The translations under genes and the position numbers were made by a program. 64,000 nucleotides of DNA from Massilia sp. H6 (GTDB lineage: Bacteria; Pseudomonadota; Gammaproteobacteria; Burkholderiales; Burkholderiaceae_D). Of this stretch, positions 45,999-54,743 are shown in pieces. Each line of letters begins with the position of its first letter. Position 1 is the first letter of the stretch. Below the pieces are notes generated by a model, which saw nothing but the letters and a program-made list of their open reading frames with translations, had not been told where the DNA came from and made no database searches. The stretch lies in NCBI RefSeq assembly GCF_024802625.1, contig NZ_CP103371.1, positions 1,054,001-1,118,000 of the forward strand. The letters are read 5' to 3'.

Positions 45999-48203
45999 TT
46001 ACTTGCGGCCGATGGTTGCCTGTTTCACTGCCGCCTGGGAGCCGTCGTCCACGGCGCGCACTTCCACCGTCCACGGGGCCTTGCCCGACAGCGTCAAGGC
46101 TTTCGAGAACACCAGCGTATCGCCCTGCTGCACGAATGCTGATTTGCCGAAGGTATGCAAGACCTTGCCGTCGCTGGTCACCACCTTGACCTGCGCCACG
46201 GCCACGCTGGCCACGCCATTGGCGTCCTTGACCTTCGCGTCGACGGTGACCGGCTGGCCGCCACTGACCCTGGTGCTGCCCAGGGTCAGCTCGGCGGTCG
46301 GCGGCACATTGTCCGGCACCGTTACCTCGTACTTGCCGGTGTAGTCGGTGGACACCAGATTGACGCGCCCGTCGACCCGCACATGCCACTCGCCGGCCGC
46401 CGGAAACTTGACATCGACCGAGCGGTATTTCTGCACCGTGGTCAGGCCGGCCGACTGGGCGGCGAAGCCGACACCGGTGGCCGGATCGACGCCTGGCGGG
46501 TAGAGGCTGATGTAGAGGTTATTGCCTTCGAGCGCCCAGGAGGCGTCGGCGAACAGCTTCATGGCGCCCGGTTCCACGGTGACCTTGTGCAGGCCATACC
46601 CGGTATTGGTCTGGAACGAATTCAGCGCGGCGGCGCCCGAGTAGCTACCGCCGGAAACGCGCACCGGACCCGGATTGAACTTCACCAGGTCGTCCGACGT
46701 GACCGCCAGCGGAATGTTGCCGGCCTTGACGGCGTCGACTGCCTTGCGCGTGTCCACGAAGCCGGCACCGGCATCATGGGTGTCAAAGCCATCCATGACC
46801 TGCTTGTTGGCGGTGACCTCGAGCAGGCGGATGACGTCCAGCGGCGCCAGGCGCGGCCCGCCCTTGACGTCCTGGGCCTGGTGCACCAGCGCCGCGATGC
46901 CGCTCACATGCGGGGTGGCCATCGAGGTGCCGGAGGCGGCGCCATAGTTGGTGCCCGATGCCGTCATCGGATGCACCGGATTCTGCGCCGAGACAATGTT
47001 CTCGCCTGGCGCCACGATCGACGGGCGATCGATGCCAAGCGGCTTGGCAGCGTGGTCCCAGGCGGCCTGCTCTTCGGCGCTGGCGGCCAGGAACAGCTTC
47101 AGGTTGGCCAGGGCCAGTTCGCGGTCATGGTTGCCCTCGGGCCGTCCACGTGACGAGAAACCGGTCATGCCAAAGGCCTTGTTGGTGGCACCGATGCCCA
47201 GGCCATACGGGGCATTCGAGTACGGGTTCATGGTGTTCGGGCTGGCGCCATCGTTGCCGGCGGCGAAGATCGACAGGATGCCGGCCTCGAAGGCCAGGCG
47301 CGATGCCACGTTGGTCGAGCGGTTCGGATTGAACGCTTCGTAGGTCGAGCTGCCCCAGGAGTTGCTCAGCACGCGAATGTCGGCGATGCCGTCGCGCTTG
47401 CTGACGATGACGTGGTCATAGGCTTCCAGCGTGAACGGCAGGTTGATGCCGGCGCTGGCGCCATAGCTGATGATGTCGGCCTTGGGTGCCATGCCGCGCA
47501 GGTTGCCGTCCGAATCGACGCCGGTGCCGGCGATGGTGCCGATACAGTGGGTGCCGTGGCCGTATTCGTCGGTGTTCCAGTTGGTGCCGAGGCCGTCGAT
47601 GTTGCGCTCGACTATCGAGGTCTCGACGTCGATGCCGTTCGGCGTGAGCGACACATAGACCTGGCTCGGATCGGTGCCGAGCGCGCCCGCCACCTCGTAG
47701 TTCTTCCTCACGTTGCCCAGGTCCGGGTGCAGGCCGTCGGCGCCGGTGTCGATGATGGCAACGGTCACGCCCGAGCCGTCCAGGCCGAGCACGCGCTGCA
47801 CTTCCTCGGCGCCGGTCATGACGCGGCCTTCGGCGTTGAACAGGCGCTGCGAGCGGCTCGGCTCGATAAAGCGGGTCTCGGCCCAGCCGGCTACCTGGCC
47901 GATCTCGGCCTTGGTGAGCAGCACGCGCGCCATCGGCAACACCTTGTAGGTCTTGACCTTACGTCCCAGCACCGAGAGCCGCGCCGCGCTCTCCTTCTTG
48001 TCGAAGACGACGATGACGTCGTAGTAGACGTTGGCCAGCTGCTGGTTCAGCTCCTGGGCAAACTGGCTGTCGATCCTGGCCGAGGCGAGGGTGCCGCTAA
48101 CGACTGGCACCAGGCCAGTGGTAGAGGCGGTGGCCTGGCCATGGGCGCCGAGCGCCATGACGAGTGCTGCAACGAGGGAAAAACGACGACGGGATGATCT
48201 CAC
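45999..48203 (-). CDS. Large secreted S8 serine protease, GTG start
   Basis: A 734-residue subtilase. I chose the GTG at 48203 because AGGAG lies 7 bases upstream and it starts a signal peptide (SSRRRFSLVAALVMALGAHGQATA); the frame is open further but without a site. An N-terminal propeptide (YYDVIVVFDKKESAARL) precedes the catalytic domain with Asp in AIIDTGADGLHPDLG, His in GHGTHCIGTIAG and Ser in GTSMATPHVSG, and oxyanion Asn in FAAGNDG. The roughly 230-residue C-terminal part is beta-rich and ends in an Ig-like module (PPTAELTLGSTRVSGGQPVTV...). It stands alone. Confidence 0.92.
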   Translation of the reverse strand: MRSSRRRFSLVAALVMALGAHGQATASTTGLVPVVSGTLASARIDSQFAQELNQQLANVYYDVIVVFDKKESAARLSVLGRKVKTYKVLPMARVLLTKAEIGQVAGWAETRFIEPSRSQRLFNAEGRVMTGAEEVQRVLGLDGSGVTVAIIDTGADGLHPDLGNVRKNYEVAGALGTDPSQVYVSLTPNGIDVETSIVERNIDGLGTNWNTDEYGHGTHCIGTIAGTGVDSDGNLRGMAPKADIISYGASAGINLPFTLEAYDHVIVSKRDGIADIRVLSNSWGSSTYEAFNPNRSTNVASRLAFEAGILSIFAAGNDGASPNTMNPYSNAPYGLGIGATNKAFGMTGFSSRGRPEGNHDRELALANLKLFLAASAEEQAAWDHAAKPLGIDRPSIVAPGENIVSAQNPVHPMTASGTNYGAASGTSMATPHVSGIAALVHQAQDVKGGPRLAPLDVIRLLEVTANKQVMDGFDTHDAGAGFVDTRKAVDAVKAGNIPLAVTSDDLVKFNPGPVRVSGGSYSGAAALNSFQTNTGYGLHKVTVEPGAMKLFADASWALEGNNLYISLYPPGVDPATGVGFAAQSAGLTTVQKYRSVDVKFPAAGEWHVRVDGRVNLVSTDYTGKYEVTVPDNVPPTAELTLGSTRVSGGQPVTVDAKVKDANGVASVAVAQVKVVTSDGKVLHTFGKSAFVQQGDTLVFSKALTLSGKAPWTVEVRAVDDGSQAAVKQATIGRK

Positions 48204-48474
48204 TATGATGCTCCTCTTGGGATGTTGTTGTCTCCGGGATGCTTCAATTCGAACACGGCATTTCCATGCTGCCGCCTGCCAAGTATTACTTTTGGCATGT
48301 CGCGAGGTCAAACGTGCATACATACTGCAGAGAAATATTTTTACAAATGGTAAAAATTGTTGTATTTGCACAAATGCTCTATCGTGTGCGCGAATTGATG
48401 TGTTATGGGGGGCGCTAGGGAGGGGAGGGGTGCAGCAGGGAGGGGAGCGCCCCATCGCAGATGAGGCGGGTGCT
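48204..48474. other. Upstream region of the large S8 protease gene
   Basis: A 271-base AT-rich gap for this genome. It contains a 21-base palindrome (separate entry) and a short hairpin GCCAA/TTGGC near 48278-48296. No riboswitch-like string was found, in contrast to the S8 gene at 55205. No gene is visible. Confidence 0.5.
48337..48357. promoter_or_regulatory. AT-rich 21-base palindrome, possible operator
   Basis: ATTTTTAC (48337-48344) and GTAAAAAT (48350-48357) are perfect 8-base arms around a 5-base spacer. It lies about 135-155 bases upstream of the GTG start of the large S8 protease. The binding protein is unknown. Confidence 0.45.
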
Positions 48475-48777
48475 TCAATGAACTTCGAAGCCTTTCCAGC
48501 GCAGTACCGGTAGCAGGCGCCGGGCGAGCTGGTAGGCCGACATGGCGCCGGTGGCGATGCCGACCGCCCATTTCGGCCTGAAGATGAACAAGCCGGCTGC
48601 TACGCCGGCGGCTACCAGTGCAGTCTTGCGGTGCTCGACCATGACGGCCGGGATGGTGCCCAGTGCCGCCGGCGAGGCAAGCGAAGCGTATCCATAAGCG
48701 ACCTGCGCGCGCTGGTCGGCACAGCGTTCCACCAGCGCGGCGCGGCGCGCGGCCAGCGTGTCGGTCTTAGAGTTCAT
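48475..48777 (-). CDS. YqjK-like family protein
   Basis: A 100-residue protein with an N-terminal charged helix (LAARRAALVERCADQRAQVAYGYASLAS) and a hydrophobic segment (TALVAAGVAAGLFIF), like YqjK of the yqjD-yqjE-yqjK cluster. Function unknown; members are inner-membrane-associated. It overlaps the upstream gene by 11 bases, so the three are one operon. Confidence 0.78.
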   Translation of the reverse strand: MNSKTDTLAARRAALVERCADQRAQVAYGYASLASPAALGTIPAVMVEHRKTALVAAGVAAGLFIFRPKWAVGIATGAMSAYQLARRLLPVLRWKGFEVH

Positions 48778-49144
48778 GGATGGATTCCCCCTTGAGGGCG
48801 CCGGCATCCTTGCGCAGTTCGGCCAGCGTGGCGCCCAGCATCGGCGGGCGCGCTTTGAGCCCCGCGCGCACGCGGCTCACGGCCCATGCGCTGCCCAGTA
48901 CAAACAGCACGGTCATGCCACCGACTGCCAGCAGGCGGTGGCTGTCCCAGAACAGCACCAGTACGAACAGCACCGCGAGCAGCAAGCCGACAAAGGCCAG
49001 CACGGCCGCTGCCAGCGCCCAGGCCAGGTAACCCAGCAGGCGTGCGGTCTCTTCCTGCAACTCGATGGCCGCCAGTTCGAGCCGCGTACGCAGCAGGTCC
49101 AGCGTGCTGGCGCCCAGTGTCTTGATGTCCGCAATGATGCTCAT
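48767..49144 (-). CDS. Phage holin-superfamily / YqjE-like membrane protein
   Basis: A 125-residue protein with an amphipathic N-terminal helix (IKTLGASTLDLLRTRLELAAIELQEE) and two hydrophobic segments (LLGYLAWALAAAVLAFVGLLLAVLFVLVLFW and LLAVGGMTVLFVLGSAWAV), which is the YqjE pattern. Despite the holin-superfamily label there is no phage context. Middle gene of the yqjD-E-K-like operon. Confidence 0.82.
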   Translation of the reverse strand: MSIIADIKTLGASTLDLLRTRLELAAIELQEETARLLGYLAWALAAAVLAFVGLLLAVLFVLVLFWDSHRLLAVGGMTVLFVLGSAWAVSRVRAGLKARPPMLGATLAELRKDAGALKGESIHEL

Positions 49145-49160
49145 ATGCGCCGTCCCGGGA

Positions 49161-49481
49161 TTAGCGGCGTGCGATCAGCATGCCGATGACCACGCCGACC
49201 GCAGCGCCCAGGCCCACCGACTTCCATGGATGCTCGTGCACATATTCATCGGTGACCTTGGCCGCCTCTTTGGTCTTTTCGACAACCGTCTGCTGGTATT
49301 CGCCCAGGCTGTCCTTGGCGCCAGCCAGGGTCTGCTCGAACTTGGCCTTGGCTGCCTTGAGCTCGTCGCCGGTCAGGTGGCCGCTATTGCGCAGCCAGAC
49401 TTCGGCATCATGGATCACGGTTTTCAGGTCGGACATCAGCTGGTCGCGGGTGCCGGTTTGGGTAGGGATCTTTTCCATCAT
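49161..49481 (-). CDS. DUF883 family protein (ElaB/YqjD-like)
   Basis: A 106-residue protein: a long amphipathic helix (RDQLMSDLKTVIHDAEVWLRNSG ... KAKFEQTLAGAKDSLGEYQQTVVEKTKEAAKVTDEYVHEHPW) and a C-terminal membrane anchor with a glycine zipper (VGLGAAVGVVIGMLIARR). YqjD and ElaB of E. coli are stationary-phase inner-membrane proteins that bind ribosomes; the same role here is inferred. First gene of the three-gene operon. Two adjacent ATG codons can serve as start. Confidence 0.87.
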   Translation of the reverse strand: MMEKIPTQTGTRDQLMSDLKTVIHDAEVWLRNSGHLTGDELKAAKAKFEQTLAGAKDSLGEYQQTVVEKTKEAAKVTDEYVHEHPWKSVGLGAAVGVVIGMLIARR

Positions 49482-49535
49482 GATAGGGAGCCTCGTCAGT
49501 GAGAATGCGGTTAATTGGATGCCTTTTGTGCAATA

Positions 49536-50399
49536 TTACCTGAATGTATAGTCGAGTGCGACACCTGCGAACAGTGCGGCCCCCAGCCAGTTGTTATGGC
49601 GGAAGGCCTTGAAGCAGTCCATGCGCTCGCGCCCACGGATCAGGGTGTAGTGATACAGCGCGATGGCGGCCGCTACCACGACCCCGGCCACGAACCACCA
49701 GCGCAGCCCCAGCACCCAGCCGCATACCAGGTCGATCGCCAGCGCCGCGCCGTAGCAGAGCATGACGGCGGCCACGTCAAAGCGGCCAAAGGTGATGGCC
49801 GAGGTGCGGATGCCGATCCTGAGGTCGTCGTCGCGGTCGACCATTGCGTATTCGGTGTCGTAGGCCACCGCCCAGAACACGTTGGCCAGCAGCAGCCACC
49901 AAGCCACCGCCGGCACCGCGTTTTGCACGGCGGCGAAGGCCATCGGGATGCCGAAGCCGAAGGCAATGCCGAGGTAGGCCTGCGGGATCGCGAAGAAGCG
50001 CTTGAAATAGGGATAGGTGCCGGCCACGACCAGCGCCGCCACCGAGAGCTGCTTGGTGAGCGCATTGAGCGGCAAGATCAAGACGAAGGCGACCAGCGCC
50101 AGCAGCGCCGCCACCGTGAGCGCTTCCCAGCCACGGATCTTGCCGCTGGTGAGCGGACGGTCATGGGTGCGCTTGACGTGCTTGTCGAATTCGCGGTCGG
50201 CGTAGTCGTTGATGGCGCAGCCGCTCGATCGCATCAAGGCGGTGCCGAGCACGAAGATGGCCAGTACCTGCAGGTCGGGCACGCCGCCGGAGGCCATCCA
50301 CAACGCCCACAGGGTCGGCCACAGCAGCAGCAGGATGCCGATCGGCTTGTCGGCCCGGATCAGGCGGAAATAGAGCGCCAGCTTGTTCATCGCAGTCAT
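49536..50399 (-). CDS. ubiA: 4-hydroxybenzoate octaprenyltransferase
   Basis: A 287-residue inner-membrane prenyltransferase that attaches the polyprenyl tail to 4-hydroxybenzoate in ubiquinone synthesis. The two Asp-rich motifs are NDYADREFD (near residue 65) and [13 protein letters not shown] (near residue 185), with [10 protein letters not shown] between. About eight to nine membrane segments. Starts at 50399 and 50390 are both plausible. Its prenyl substrate chain begins with IspA. Confidence 0.95.
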   Translation of the reverse strand: MTAMNKLALYFRLIRADKPIGILLLLWPTLWALWMASGGVPDLQVLAIFVLGTALMRSSGCAINDYADREFDKHVKRTHDRPLTSGKIRGWEALTVAALLALVAFVLILPLNALTKQLSVAALVVAGTYPYFKRFFAIPQAYLGIAFGFGIPMAFAAVQNAVPAVAWWLLLANVFWAVAYDTEYAMVDRDDDLRIGIRTSAITFGRFDVAAVMLCYGAALAIDLVCGWVLGLRWWFVAGVVVAAAIALYHYTLIRGRERMDCFKAFRHNNWLGAALFAGVALDYTFR

Positions 50400-50547
50400 C
50401 GGTACACGCGTCTTGGCAGGCAAGAACTGTTGAGCAGAAGTCAGCGATTCTATAACTTTTGGGCTGGAGCAGCGACCAGCCTGGCGCCAGGACGGCCGCG
50501 GGCTTGCCGTACAATCGTCACCCCGCCAACCTTTTCCACTATTCATC

Positions 50548-51012
50548 ATGCACATCTGGGTCGATGCCGACGCCTGTCCGGGCGTTATCAAGGACATCCT
50601 GTTCCGCGTTGCCGAGCGCACGCAGCTGAATCTCACCTTGGTGGCCAATCAGCTGATCCGGGTGCCGGGTTCGCGCTTCATCCGCGCGCTGCAGGTGCCG
50701 AGCGGGGCCGATGTGGCCGATGCCGAGATCGTCGAGCGGGTCAGCGCCGGCGACATCGTCGTCACCGGCGACATTCCGCTGGCGGCACTGGTGCTGGAAA
50801 AAGGCGGGCTGCCGCTCAATCCGCGCGGCGAGTGGTATACCAAGGACACCATCGCCCAGCAGCTGACCATGCGCGCCTTTATGGAAGAACTGCGCGGCAG
50901 CGGCGTCGATACCGGTGGCCCGGCCGCCTTCAGCCAGGCCGATAGCCGCAATTTCGCCAATGCGCTCGACCGGCAGCTGGCGCGTTCGCGCGCCCAGCCA
51001 CCCAAGCCCTAA
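50548..51012 (+). CDS. YaiI/YqxD family protein (DUF188, PIN-like)
   Basis: A 154-residue protein that matches the DUF188 family: [20 protein letters not shown] at the start, [18 protein letters not shown] in the middle and [14 protein letters not shown] near the end. The conserved Asp residues suggest a PIN-like nuclease fold, but activity is not established. It is divergent from ubiA and convergent with oxyR. Confidence 0.9.
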   Translation: MHIWVDADACPGVIKDILFRVAERTQLNLTLVANQLIRVPGSRFIRALQVPSGADVADAEIVERVSAGDIVVTGDIPLAALVLEKGGLPLNPRGEWYTKDTIAQQLTMRAFMEELRGSGVDTGGPAAFSQADSRNFANALDRQLARSRAQPPKP

Positions 51013-51033
51013 GCCTGAACCTGCGCAGGGGAC

Positions 51034-51981
51034 TCAGGCAGCCGCTTCGAGCTTCACCATGTCCACGCCCGGCAGCTTGCACTCGGCCACCGCGCGCGCG
51101 ACCGCCTCGATTGCCGCGCGCCGGGTAAAGCTCTTGCGCCAGATGAGCACGACGCGGCGCGACGGCGCCGGATGGGCCAGGGGAACATAGGCCAGCAGGC
51201 CGTGGGGATCGTGCATGTCGGCTACCGAGGCCCGCGGCAGCACGGTCAGGCCGATGCCGCTGGCCACCATGTGGCGGATGGTCTCGAGCGACGAGCCTTC
51301 GAAGGTACGCTGCATGCCATGGTCCATCGCCGGCGACGAATAACGCGCCATTTCCGGGCACACTTCCAGTACCTGGTCGCGGAAGCAATGCCCCGCGCCC
51401 AGCAGCAGCATGGTTTCCAGCTTCAGGTCGTCAGCCGGAATTTCCTGGCGCCCGGCCCAGGGATGGGTGCGCGGCATGGCCACCACGAAGGGTTCGTCGT
51501 ACAGGGTCTGCATCGACATGCCGTGCTCGGGCAGGGGCAGTGCGACGATGGCGGCGTCGAGTTCGCCCTGGCGCAGCATTTCGAGCAGCTTGTGAGTGAA
51601 ATTTTCTTGCAGTACCAGCGGCATCTGCGGCACCTTGTCGATCAGCTTGCGCACCAGCGGCGGCAGCAGATAGGGGCCGATGGTGTAAATCACGCCCAGG
51701 CGCAGCGGGCCGGCCAGCGGGTCCTTGTTCTGTTTTGCCAGTTCCTTGATGGCCGCGGTCTGCTCGAGCACGCGTTCGGCCTGGGCCACGATCTGCGCGC
51801 CCAGTGGCGTGACCGATACTTCTGAGCCGCCGCGCTCGAACAGCGTCACGCCAAGCTCGTCTTCGAGTTTCTTGATGGCGACGGAGAGGGTCGGCTGGGC
51901 CACGAAGCAGGCTTCGGCGGCATGGCCGAAGTGCCGGGCGCGCGCCACGGCCACGATATATTTCAGCTCGGTCAGTGTCAT
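51034..51981 (-). CDS. oxyR: Hydrogen peroxide sensor OxyR (LysR family)
   Basis: A 315-residue LysR-type regulator. The N-terminal helix-turn-helix is HFGHAAEACFVAQPTLSVAIKKLE. The redox cysteines are at exactly the E. coli positions, Cys199 and Cys208, in GAGHCFRDQVLEVCPE, so H2O2 should form the Cys199-Cys208 disulfide and activate it. Close linkage to ubiA is common in Burkholderiales. No kat or ahp target gene is adjacent. Confidence 0.94.
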   Translation of the reverse strand: MTLTELKYIVAVARARHFGHAAEACFVAQPTLSVAIKKLEDELGVTLFERGGSEVSVTPLGAQIVAQAERVLEQTAAIKELAKQNKDPLAGPLRLGVIYTIGPYLLPPLVRKLIDKVPQMPLVLQENFTHKLLEMLRQGELDAAIVALPLPEHGMSMQTLYDEPFVVAMPRTHPWAGRQEIPADDLKLETMLLLGAGHCFRDQVLEVCPEMARYSSPAMDHGMQRTFEGSSLETIRHMVASGIGLTVLPRASVADMHDPHGLLAYVPLAHPAPSRRVVLIWRKSFTRRAAIEAVARAVAECKLPGVDMVKLEAAA

Positions 51982-52108
51982 AGGTGTTCGGTCCCAGGAT
52001 TATGCGGCTGTATTGACGGCAATCCTGACGCAATGTTGGCGTATATTCAGCCAGATTTCAACAAAATTGCATCATTAGCGAGAATCTTCGCCGTCGAATC
52101 ATAGACTA

Positions 52109-52114
52109 TATAAT
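52109..52114 (+). promoter_or_regulatory. -10 element before the third PilT-family gene
   Basis: TATAAT inside CTATATAATTG lies 41 bases before the ATG at 52155. No good -35 is visible at 17 bases. A small hairpin (GCAGG/CCTGC, 52121-52137) would be near the start of the leader, followed by the ribosome binding site GAGAGG. Confidence 0.45.
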
Positions 52115-52154
52115 TGCCGGGCAGGATTTCACCCTGCGCTCTTGAGAGGCGTTC

Positions 52155-53336
52155 ATGTCTTCGACCTTCGGCCCGGCGGAAGCCCAGGCCTATATCCACA
52201 AGCTGCTGACCGTGATGCACCACCAGGGTGGGTCCGACCTGTTCATCTCCAGCGATTTTCCACCCAGCATGAAGTACCAGGGCGCGATGAAGCCGCTGAG
52301 CCAGCAGCGCCTGTCCGGCGAAGTGACGCGGGCGCTGGCCCTGTCGCTGATGAACGAGCGCCAGCGCGCAGAATTCGAAGCCGAGATGGAATGCAATTTC
52401 GCGATCTCGCTGCCCGGGGTATGCCGCTTTCGCGTGAACGTCTTCGTGCAGCAGCAAAGCGTGGGCATGGTGGTGCGCACGATCGCCTCCGAAATCCCGA
52501 ATTTCGAAAAACTCGACCTGCCCGAGGTGCTCAAAGAGGTTGTCATGACCAAGCGCGGCCTGGTGCTGGTGGTGGGCGGCACCGGGTCCGGCAAGTCGAC
52601 CACGCTGGCGGCGATGATCGACTACCGCAACAGCCACTCGGCCGGCCATATCATCACGGTCGAAGACCCGGTGGAATACGTCCACAAGAACAAGAATTGC
52701 CTGATCACCCACCGCGAGGTCGGCGTCGACACCCATTCATGGCACAACGCCCTGAAGAACACGCTGCGCCAGGCGCCCGACGTGATCCTGATCGGCGAGA
52801 TCCGCGACACCGAAACCATGGAGCACGCGATCGCCTTTGCCGAGACCGGCCACCTGTGCCTGGGTACCCTGCACGCGAACAATGCCAACCAGACGCTCGA
52901 CCGCATCATCAACTTCTTTCCGGAAGAGCGGCGCAACCAGCTGCTGATGGATTTGTCGTCGAACCTGCGCGCGGTGGTCTCGCAACGCCTGGTGCGCACC
53001 GAGGACGGCAAGGGCCGCAAGGCCGCCATCGAGATCTTGCTCAACACCCCGACGATCGCCGAGATGATCCTGAAAGGGAACTTCCAGAACATCAAGGACA
53101 TCATGCACAAGTCGCGCGAACTGGGCATGGTCACCTTCGATGGCGCGCTCTATGAGTTGTACAACAAGGGCCTGATCGGCTACGACGAGGCGATCCGCAA
53201 CGCCGATTCGGCCAACGGCCTGCGCCTGCAGATCAAGCTCTCGGGCCAGCGCAAGGGGCCCGATGGCGGCGCCGGCCAGTCTACCGAACTGTCGATGGCC
53301 GCCGACGAAGAACCCGACGACACACCAACTACCTGA
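52155..53336 (+). CDS. PilT/PilU-family ATPase (third paralogue)
   Basis: A 393-residue PilU-like ATPase: Walker A VGGTGSGKSTT (near residue 138), VEDPVEYVHKNKNC, ILIGEIRDTETMEHAIAFAETGHLCLGTLHANNANQ. It is closer to the PilU than to the PilT of this window (shared MEHAIAFAETGHLC and FFPEERR) but has its own acidic C-terminal tail ending DEEPDDTPTT. It is not next to any pilus gene, and is 6 bases upstream of rfaE2. It may modulate retraction or act in surface sensing. Confidence 0.9.
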   Translation: MSSTFGPAEAQAYIHKLLTVMHHQGGSDLFISSDFPPSMKYQGAMKPLSQQRLSGEVTRALALSLMNERQRAEFEAEMECNFAISLPGVCRFRVNVFVQQQSVGMVVRTIASEIPNFEKLDLPEVLKEVVMTKRGLVLVVGGTGSGKSTTLAAMIDYRNSHSAGHIITVEDPVEYVHKNKNCLITHREVGVDTHSWHNALKNTLRQAPDVILIGEIRDTETMEHAIAFAETGHLCLGTLHANNANQTLDRIINFFPEERRNQLLMDLSSNLRAVVSQRLVRTEDGKGRKAAIEILLNTPTIAEMILKGNFQNIKDIMHKSRELGMVTFDGALYELYNKGLIGYDEAIRNADSANGLRLQIKLSGQRKGPDGGAGQSTELSMAADEEPDDTPTT

Positions 53337-53342
53337 TCATTC

Positions 53343-53816
53343 ATGCCTACTTTTGAAACCAAGATCTGCACCCGCGCCGAACTGGCCGGGCGCATCGCCG
53401 CATTGCCCAAGCCGGTGGTGCTGACCAACGGCGTATTCGACATTTTGCACCGCGGCCATGTGACCTACCTGGCGCAGGCGCGCGAACTGGGGGCGTCGCT
53501 GGTGGTGGCCGCCAATACCGATGCCTCGGTCAAGCGGCTGGGCAAGGGCGACGACCGCCCGCACAATAGCCTGGCCGACCGCATGGCGGTGCTGGCCGCG
53601 CTGGAGTCGGTGAGCCTGGTGGTGGAGTTCGACGAGGACACCGCGCTCGAAGTGGTGCAAGAGGCCAGGCCCGGGATCTACGCCAAGGGCGGCGACTACG
53701 ACATGACCGCCATTCCCGAAGGGCAGGCGGTGCTGGCCTATGGCGGGCGGGCGGTAGCGATCGATTTCGAGCACGACCGCTCGACCACCAGGCTGGTGGC
53801 CAAGATCAGGGGATGA
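53343..53816 (+). CDS. rfaE2: D-glycero-beta-D-manno-heptose 1-phosphate adenylyltransferase
   Basis: A 157-residue nucleotidyltransferase, the second domain of HldE as a separate protein. It makes ADP-heptose for lipopolysaccharide core. The cytidylyltransferase-type motif is TNGVFDILHRGHVTYL (near residue 28), with DRMAVLAALESVSLVVEFDEDT and YAKGGDYD. It follows the ATPase gene by 6 bases and is probably co-transcribed. Confidence 0.94.
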   Translation: MPTFETKICTRAELAGRIAALPKPVVLTNGVFDILHRGHVTYLAQARELGASLVVAANTDASVKRLGKGDDRPHNSLADRMAVLAALESVSLVVEFDEDTALEVVQEARPGIYAKGGDYDMTAIPEGQAVLAYGGRAVAIDFEHDRSTTRLVAKIRG

Positions 53817-53822
53817 AACACA

Positions 53823-53850
53823 GGCCCGCCGGTTGAAGAACTGGCGGGCC
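53823..53850. terminator. Bidirectional hairpin after rfaE2
   Basis: GGCCCGCCGGTT (53823-53834) pairs with AACTGGCGGGCC (53839-53850): 12 pairs with one G-T wobble and a GAAG loop. On the plus strand CCGTTTGTTG follows. It separates rfaE2 from the convergent PEP-CTERM gene. Confidence 0.7.
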
Positions 53851-53879
53851 CCGTTTGTTGCGAGCGCGTGCAGGCTCGC

Positions 53880-54605
53880 TCAAGCCTTGGCGTTACGGCG
53901 GCGGCGCAGCGCCGTCATGCCAATCATGCCCAGGCCGAGCAGTGCAATGCTGCCGGGTTCGGGAATCTGGTTGCTGCCTCCACCGCCTTCATCTTGCGCC
54001 ACCGTAAAGAAGCTATCGGGAGAGCCCTGCGCGTTTGCCACCGATGCCGCCAGCCCGAAGCGGTTGGTCGCGGCGAAGAAGTTGCCGGCGCTAATGGCGT
54101 TGAGGCTGGTCTGGTCGAACACGAAGACAATGCCCGAATTGCCGTTGCCGACCTGGGTTGCCGAATAGTTGATCGGACCTGCCAGGCCTGTGGAGTACAG
54201 GATAGCGCCAGTAGCAGAATAAATGGTCAGGTTCAGCGAGTTGAGCGTGATGCCGTTGGTAGCGGCGTTGCCCGGTTCATTGGGATTGAAGATCAGCCTC
54301 AGGTCGGCTGCGCTGGCGAAATTCAACTGCCCGAAGGAGTAAGTTGCATTCTTGCTGACGCCGGGCGAGACGTTGCCTGCAACGACATCTTGAGTGCCTG
54401 TCCAGGTCACGCTGCCGGTGGCGGTCGTGTTGTTTCCGTTCGGCTTGAGCGACAGGAGGGAGCTGACGTTACCGTAGCCTGTTCCACTCAAATCGACCAC
54501 GTCGTTCGGAGCGAGCGGGTTGATCAGGCCTGCGTGACCGGTGGCGGTAATGCCCAGCAATACTGTTGCAGCGATTAACTGCTTGATTTTACTTTGATTC
54601 ATCAT
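53880..54605 (-). CDS. PEP-CTERM surface/secreted protein
   Basis: A 241-residue exported protein with signal peptide (LIAATVLLGITATGHA), a Thr/Asn/Gly-rich body and a C-terminal sorting signal: PEP motif in NQIPEPGSIALL, a hydrophobic helix and the basic tail ALRRRRNAKA. Exosortase removes this tail; the exosortase gene is not in the window. Such proteins are tied to exopolysaccharide and floc or biofilm matrix. AAGGA precedes two adjacent ATG codons (54605 and 54602). A sigma-54-like promoter is upstream. Confidence 0.92.
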   Translation of the reverse strand: MMNQSKIKQLIAATVLLGITATGHAGLINPLAPNDVVDLSGTGYGNVSSLLSLKPNGNNTTATGSVTWTGTQDVVAGNVSPGVSKNATYSFGQLNFASAADLRLIFNPNEPGNAATNGITLNSLNLTIYSATGAILYSTGLAGPINYSATQVGNGNSGIVFVFDQTSLNAISAGNFFAATNRFGLAASVANAQGSPDSFFTVAQDEGGGGSNQIPEPGSIALLGLGMIGMTALRRRRNAKA

Positions 54606-54727
54606 TATTCCTTTCAGGAATTCATTGCCTGGTTTTAATAGAATCGCATTTCCATTGATACAGATGATGCCAAGAGCATTAAATCGTTGATTATTATCAA
54701 TACGCTCGTTGGTGTATTTTCAGTTAA

Positions 54728-54743
54728 TGCATATTCCATACCA
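54728..54743 (-). promoter_or_regulatory. Sigma-54 (-24/-12) promoter of the PEP-CTERM gene at 53880
   Basis: Read on the minus strand, TGGTATGGAATATGCA matches TGGYRYRN4TTGCW with a single mismatch (ATGC for TTGC), and the GG and GC pairs are 12 bases apart as required. Transcription would start near 54717, giving a leader of about 110 bases. Confidence 0.6.

Noticed and set aside
48767..49144. Prophage interpretation of the holin-superfamily protein
   Set aside because: Its neighbours are yqjD- and yqjK-like genes; no other phage gene or attachment repeat is present.
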